31,811 bases of DNA from an uncultured Eubacteriales bacterium (GTDB lineage Bacteria; Bacillota; Clostridia; Oscillospirales; CAG-272). Under the pieces are notes generated by a model. It had not been told where the DNA came from. It worked only from the letters and a program-made list of their open reading frames with translations, and did no database searches. The position numbers were made by a program, and so were the translations under genes. The stretch is from NCBI GenBank assembly GCA_934394585.1, contig CAKRQU010000022.1:1-31811 (forward strand), given 5' to 3'. Shown in pieces: positions 31,713-31,811 of the stretch (position 1 is its first letter; each line of letters starts with the position of its first letter).

Positions 31713-31811
31713 CTCTTTGCGCAAAGAGAACGAAGGTCGCGCTTTTGAATGACCAAAAGCGCGGCAAAAGTCATCAAAGGAAGGCTCCTCGCCCTCCTTT
31801 GCAAACTACCT
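31713..31811 (-). repeat. Partial copy D of hairpin-rich repeat (inverted)
   Basis: Beginning 10 nt after the dapA stop, the window ends in the reverse complement of the right end of the repeat. A perfect palindrome CTCTTTGC/GCAAAGAG lies at 31713-31728. The core end palindrome is at 31739-31762 (GCGCTTTT and AAAAGCGC, 8-nt loop), and the core continues to the window edge with sequence matching copies A-C. It has the opposite orientation to A, B and C. No separate U-tract terminator for dapA is seen. Confidence 0.87.

Overview
The window looks like a chromosomal segment of an uncultured anaerobic member of the Bacillota (class Clostridia, probably a gut lineage). The evidence is a GlgC plus GlgD pair in a glgB-C-D-A-P operon, a murB-whiA-dnaE cluster, TmcAL next to acetate kinase, a BofC-C-like protein, strong GGAGG ribosome sites and sigma-A-type promoters. 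Base composition is near 50% GC. No rRNA, tRNA, CRISPR, transposase or phage gene was seen. I cannot name a genus.

Layout. 1-223: right-hand end of a hairpin-rich repeat. 224-8506 (minus): complete glycogen operon glgB-glgC-glgD-glgA-glgP behind a near-consensus promoter. 8740-11799 (minus): a Crp/Fnr-type regulator followed by a NitT/TauT-type ABC importer (lipoprotein, permease, ATPase). 11957-17451 (plus): murB, whiA, dnaE, divergent from the regulator. 17741-18919 (plus): an unusual XRE regulator with a beta-repeat segment and a long heptad coiled coil. 18981-19702: repeat copy A. 19763-20122 (minus) and 20219-22882 (plus): a BofC-C-like membrane protein, divergent from a class A penicillin-binding protein. 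22892-23803: repeat copy B. 23845-28119 (minus): lipoprotein, RlmB-type methyltransferase, and a 961-residue protein that I read as a catalytically degenerate P1B-type ATPase with a 420-residue acidic extension. 28297-29502 (minus): ackA, divergent from tmcAL (29620-30786, plus), followed by dapA (30837-31703, plus). 31713-31811: start of an inverted repeat copy.

The genes mostly serve carbon storage (glycogen), wall synthesis (MurB, PBP1A, and DapA, which makes the DAP and lysine precursor), replication (DnaE), acetate and energy metabolism (AckA, with TmcAL using acetate for tRNA modification) and solute uptake.

The two most unusual things are (1) the pseudo-P-type ATPase and (2) a repeat family made of chained hairpins around a core of about 557 bp with terminal inverted repeats. 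Two copies lie between convergent genes, two partial copies lie at the window edges, and all four have the same end facing the 3' end of a neighbouring gene. Other points worth checking are the dapA ribosome site inside a terminator-like hairpin and three dyads upstream of the XRE gene.
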